A DNA stretch of 64,000 bases from Anaspis maculata (taxonomy: Eukaryota; Arthropoda; Insecta; Coleoptera; Scraptiidae). Under the pieces are notes generated by a model. The model did no database searches. It saw only the letters and a program-made list of their open reading frames with translations, and was not told where the DNA came from. Positions 59,741 through 64,000 of this stretch are shown in pieces. Numbering within the stretch: position 1 is the stretch's first letter; the number at the start of each line of letters is the position of its first letter. Both the position numbers and the translations under genes were made by a program. The stretch is from assembly GCA_949128115.1 (NCBI GenBank), contig OX421961.1:51012171-51076170 (forward strand). Direction: 5' to 3'.

Positions 59741-59743
59741 TCT

Positions 59744-60935
59744 TAGTCCATCCGCTAGGTACTATTCTGTATTTTTTTAGAGGTCGAAAAGGTTTTTTTT
59801 GGAATTCCAATCAGTTAAGGTCCACAGAATCATATTTTTTTGGTGGCAACGCTCAAAAGTGGTGCGGTCACCCTGTGCACCCCCATGGGGGCCAGCCCCC
59901 AGTTAATCGAATTTCAGTTCTGTAACTCGGAGGATCGACACAGAATTGCAAAAAATTCAGGATGTCATGAAAAATGTCCCTCAAAAGTCATCCACAGTGA
60001 AGATACAGCCCTTCAAGTTTCAAAAAAGGCGATTTCCATGGAGGTACAATTTCCACAATTTTCAACCGATTTTGCTGAAAATTTGGCTAAGCCCCTCTGT
60101 AACAAGCATCTAGAAGGGGGAATTTCATTTTCTGGATAAATTGTCCAGTGGCGGAACGACTGGAAATTTTGACATAATGCCGTCCCTCCTCATTTCTCGA
60201 GTCCCAGGTCAACTTTGGACTCTGAAACTTTCACTATGTATCGAATACATTATTCAGCTACGATGTTCCCAAAAAAAACAAAAAATTCGAACACAATTTT
60301 TTTATATAAAAAAAATACTAGGATATTCAGCTAAAAAAAATTAAAGCAAATCCTCCTCTTCTATATTCAACATTAAGCCCAGAAAACAGCTCTGATTCTA
60401 ATTTTTTTGGGAACATCGTAGCTGAACAATATATTCGATACATAGTGAAAGTTTCAGAGTTTAAAGTTGACCAGGGACTTGAGAAATGAGGAGGGACGGC
60501 ATTATGTCAAAATTTCCAGTTGCTCCGCCACTGGACAATTTATCCGAAAAATGGAATTCCCCCTTCTAGATACTTGTTACAGAGGGGCCTAGCCAAATTT
60601 TCAGCAAAATCGGTTGAAAATTGTGGAAATTGTACCTCCACGGAAATCGCCTTTTTTGAAACTTGAAGGGCTGTATCTTCATTGTGGATGACTTTTAGGA
60701 GACAGTTTTTATGACATCCTGAATTTTTTGCAATTCTGTGTCGATCCTCCGAGTTACAGAGCTGAAATTCGATTAACTGGGGGCTAGCCCCCATGGGGGT
60801 GCACAGGGTGACCGCACCACTTTTGAGCGTTGCAACCAAAAAAATATGATTCTGTGGACCTTAACTGATTGGACTTCCAAAAAAAACCTTTTCGACCACT
60901 AAAAAAATACAGAATAGTACCTAGCGGATGGACTA
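59744..60935. mobile_element. 1.19-kb palindromic element
   Basis: TAGTCCATCCGCTAGGTACT at the left is mirrored at the right. Long arms (59744-60300 and 60380-60935) are highly similar and meet near 60340 in an A-rich loop. Flanking TCT (59741-59743 and 60936-60938) may be a 3-bp target duplication. Matching open frames at 59840-60139 (+) and 60540-60839 (-) are the same sequence in the two arms and are not independent genes. Confidence 0.8.
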
Positions 60936-61209
60936 TCTAGAGGTTGGTGCCTAAAAATTAAATGAACCTTGAAATCAGTGAAAAAAGTACAAAAACTGGT
61001 AGGATGGCACAATTGACCGTGTTCTTTCGATTGAGAAGGACCGCCTCGCAGATTTTTTCTCGGGGGGGCCATATTTTGTTTGAGTTTCTATTCGCCGGGT
61101 ACGCTTTTGCTGACGGTGATTCATTTCTAATATTGGTTCATCTACATCAGATCGGGTATAAATCGTTTTCTATTTTACAGGTGTCCCGACTTTAACCCTA
61201 ATAATATGC

Positions 61210-61375
61210 CTCTCAAGCCAGTGGTTCCAATGTTGAGAGGGCTGAGGGGTCACGAAAAGGTCGAATTTCGAAAGAAAAAACTTCATACGAAGTCCTAAGT
61301 AACTTCATGTCTCCATATGAAGTTTTTCCCGAAATTAATTTTTTTTATGACCCCTCAGCCCCTTCCAACTTTTGA
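61210..61375. repeat. Short imperfect inverted repeat
   Basis: GAGGGGCTGAGGGGTCA-like sequence and AAACTTCATA at the left are mirrored by TATGAAGTTT and TGACCCCTCAGCCCC at the right. A decayed hairpin element is likely. Confidence 0.5.
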
Positions 61376-61734
61376 ACCAATGAAAGCTGGATTTGAGTGA
61401 AATTCCACTTATGAGTAGATAATCATTGCCATCCCAGGGCATATCTGAGCCCCCGGGCATAACGCTCGTTTAATTTTTTGCACGAGCTATTTATCTTTTT
61501 GACCCTAGACCAAACGTCCAACGTCTTTCCTTTGATCAGAATTTGAAGAATCAGAAGGACGCAAGCCCTCGAAGCGCAACTGAGAGTGGAGGCCACGGTG
61601 ACGAAACAGACATTCAGATTATCCTGAAGACGAGACGGCACGCATTCATACCAACGACACACCAAAAGATAGCACTGCATGGCATTCGCAAAGGCACACT
61701 TGAAGGTGTTCCAATCCAAAGGTTCGAAGTTAAT

Positions 61735-62395
61735 CGGTTCATAAGACAACATTTTTGGGGGCTTTCGGTCCATAAGACAAGTTTGAAATTTTCAAAAAAG
61801 GCCAAAATTTACCTCCTCCTGGAGACTTCTCCTTTGGCATACTTTTAGGAATGAAAAACGATTCTCACATGTAGGGCGGTCTCTAGACATTTGGCCGCCC
61901 TCGTGCAAAAACTGTAAGGCCGCCCCCTTCTCCCATTTTTCGAGCATTTTTTCGAATGTCAAATTTTGTGTATAGCTTTTTTAATGAATTTTTTCAAATT
62001 GTTCAGGGGCGGCCGCAAAGGTAAAATGTAAAAAGCAAAACAAACAAAAAAAAAAAAGGAAAAAACGCCCCCTGAATCTGGCCGCATTTGTTCCACGCAC
62101 GAGTTGCACGCCCGCTTAAGACGGCCCTGCTCACAAAAATTTTTAATGTACATCGCTTACTTACAGGGTGCAGCATCGAAATTTTTCTCTTAAATTGTAC
62201 ATCCTGCATTTTAACATGGAAATCGATTCCGTTTTTCATCCTGATTACAAATACATATCACACTTGGTGGGTTAGTCAACAAAACGCCTGTGAAAAATTG
62301 ATAAATTTTGGTCCTCGTTTTGGTCCTTTTTTGAAAATTTCAAACTTGTCTTATGGACCGAAAGCCCTCAAAAAATTTGTCTTACGACCAGATTT
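61735..62395. repeat. Inverted repeat around a hAT-like MITE
   Basis: Arms of about 70 bp containing GGGCTTTCGGTCCATAAGAC and AAGTTTGAAATTTTCAAAAA lie in opposite orientation at 61735-61808 and 62322-62395. The loop contains the MITE at 61872-62129. Confidence 0.65.
61872..62129. mobile_element. 258-bp hAT-like MITE
   Basis: Ends TAGGGCGGTCT and the complement of CAGGGCCGTCT. Flanks CTCACATG (61864-61871) and CTCACAAA (62130-62137) match at 6 of 8 positions, as an aged 8-bp target duplication. GGCCGCCC and GGGCGGCC words follow inside. No ORF. Confidence 0.7.
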
Positions 62396-62399
62396 CCGA

Positions 62400-63234
62400 T
62401 CAAGGAGATGTTCCCGAACAAAATTCAGTTGGTTTCATTCATGTACCTTATGACGTAAATTTTTGGCCATTTTTTCGAAAATTGACAGGCTCATACCAGC
62501 CTAAAGCCCCCGGTCTGACATGTAAGACAAATAAGCAATTTTTAACAATCTTATCAACACACATTAGACCTACAGGGTTAAAATGATGTACCTTATGACG
62601 TAAGTTTTGAGGCACCAGCTCCCTGTCCACAAGTCAACTTTTCTTCGGATGCTTCTAATTTATTGACCCTCGTTACTCCTACGCCATCGACTGGATCCTG
62701 CTAAAATTTGGCAGGTCGAGAGATAGTTTCGACAAACCAGTCTATGCTGAATTTAGGTTAATTTTGTCAAAACGGTCCTGAGCTGCTTTTTTGAAAGGAC
62801 CCCGCACGATTCTTATGGAACATGGCTCCCGGTTGAATTCTCTGAATTTTTGATATGTTGTAGCTCATACTAATCAAATACCGTGAAGCCCAAACTCAAA
62901 TAATGGATAGTTTTTTACCCACAGGAGGTTGAAGTTGGAGGTTTTGACGGCTCTGGAATGATATTCTGACGTAAATAAAAGCTTTTTATTTGGTTTCTCT
63001 TCGAATTGTGTTTCATGCTAAATGTATTTATTCGACATAAAAATATCAACCCCCTCCTCCACCCCCAACCCCTATCTACCATCATAAAATTCGATATTAC
63101 TCCCAAAAGCCATACGGATGGCTTCTGTGATTTAATTTATGAATTTTGACATAGAAATTATCTCCCACCCCTAATGTTGGGGTGCCGATTTTCCAATTTT
63201 CCTCGATTAATTTAGCTGAATTTTTGTTATTGTG
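62400..63234. other. Stretch with no recognised gene
   Basis: Contains further diverged pieces of the GTCTTATGGACC-type repeat near 62450-62530; otherwise nothing recognised. Confidence 0.35.
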
Positions 63235-63424
63235 TACTTCTAATTCTGCTGAACAAAAAGTTCTCATACCAAAACTTATTCCTATGAACGGTTTTTGTTC
63301 TACAGGGGACTGAAGTTCAATATTTATGCTCTCAAATATTTAAATTCAGTCCCCTGTAGAACAAAAACTGTCCATAGGAATAAGTTTTGGCATTGAAACT
63401 TTTTGTTCAGCAGAATTGGAAGTA
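63235..63424. mobile_element. 190-bp MITE-like palindrome
   Basis: TACTTCTAATTCTGCTGAAC at the left is mirrored with few changes at the right. Arms of about 90 bp meet near 63328, including ACAGGGGACTGAA and TTCAGTCCCCTGT in full match. Confidence 0.75.
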
Positions 63425-64000
63425 TAGGCCAGGCGGTAGGTCATTCTGGATAGAAAAAATTCCGACCAAAGCTTTTATGGTGTCAAACTCTTCGTAAAGT
63501 CAGTAGGTATCTACCACTGAGTTTCCGCCCAAAAACGAGTTGTGCTGATTCCTCCACATCTGCCCAAAGGTGAAGGATGTCTTGAAGGTGCAAAAAGACC
63601 TGTTAAACCCCCGTACTTTTCCATTTTATTTGCCTCAATGGAAACTTACAACTCTAACGCAAACATTGGAAGCATTTGTCATAATCTCTGTGCCACTCTT
63701 ACTGTTGAAAAAAAAGATTTCTTTGTGCGGGTCAGATAAATCACATTTAATTGTTTTTCCACACAAGAAAACGATGGAACAACATGTATTTTGGATGTTT
63801 TCCAATAACTTGTACTCATTTAACCCATTTATGGCGTTAAAATTTCAATAACAGCATTTTTGAAGATGTTGCCCGCTAAGAAGTGATTAATTTTCACCCA
63901 CCTGTTCAGCGGCAGTTTTTTCAATTTTACCAAACACCGTTCTCAAAAATTTTACAGGAAATGACAAGCTGGAACTGTTTTCTAATGATATTATATCTGG
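63425..64000. other. Window end, no gene recognised
   Basis: Two overlapping short ORFs (63542-63739, 63570-63851) show no domain. No repeat recognised. Confidence 0.35.

Noticed and set aside
59840..60839. Two near-identical 99-codon ORFs on opposite strands
   Set aside because: They are the two arms of one palindrome; no independent coding evidence.
61423..61773. 116-codon ORF on the - strand considered as an upstream exon of the Sidestep-like gene
   Set aside because: It has no Ig-domain pattern and overlaps the arm of an inverted repeat.

Overview
This is a window of an insect nuclear genome. Its genes have introns, it carries polyadenylation signals and several classes of eukaryotic transposon, and it shows no operons or ribosome binding sites. 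NDUFA8 and a Sidestep-type adhesion protein point to an arthropod. The abundant TAGGTAGGTACCTA-like words and intermediate base composition suggest a hemipteran (whitefly- or aphid-like), but the species call is inference.

Only two host genes are clear. NDUFA8, a twin-CHCH subunit of mitochondrial complex I, lies on the + strand at 471-1105 in three exons separated by two tiny introns. On the - strand, three exons (46471-46771, 20147-20493, 18738-18929) encode the end of a Sidestep-family immunoglobulin/fibronectin membrane protein. Their splice phases fit exactly. The 5' exons lie outside the window or were not found. The intron between the first two of these exons is about 26 kb and holds much of the repeat content.

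The rest is a dense, layered collection of mobile DNA. From 1.7 to 9.7 kb there are two hAT-like elements with 8-bp target duplications; the second contains a nested palindrome and a tandem array of about 263-bp units. From 10 to 17 kb there are small inverted-repeat elements and an inverted minisatellite. Inside the large intron are a 3-kb TIR element with a 1.5-kb palindrome, a tRNA-derived SINE, a 0.7-kb near-perfect palindrome flanked by TAA, a 1.7-kb palindrome, two 5'-truncated LINEs and an apparently intact Ty3/Gypsy retrotransposon of 9.06 kb (36096-45151). The Gypsy element has 1.49-kb LTRs, gag, and pol in the -1 frame, and is inserted in the 3' tail of a LINE. From 47 to 64 kb there is a third LINE fragment split by a solo LTR and a TIR element, then a 5.4-kb foldback complex (50149-55604) that contains at least two later insertions, then further palindromes and MITEs.

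No defence system, gene cluster or new enzyme was found. The most unusual content is the family of long palindromic elements. Two of them share TAAACTGC-like ends with an internal TACAGGGTG word at the same distance from each end. Others start and stop exactly at TACAGGGTG-like ends. Several carry AATATGGCGGCC words. Their nesting, and the empty sites preserved in partner arms, let the order of insertions be read directly.
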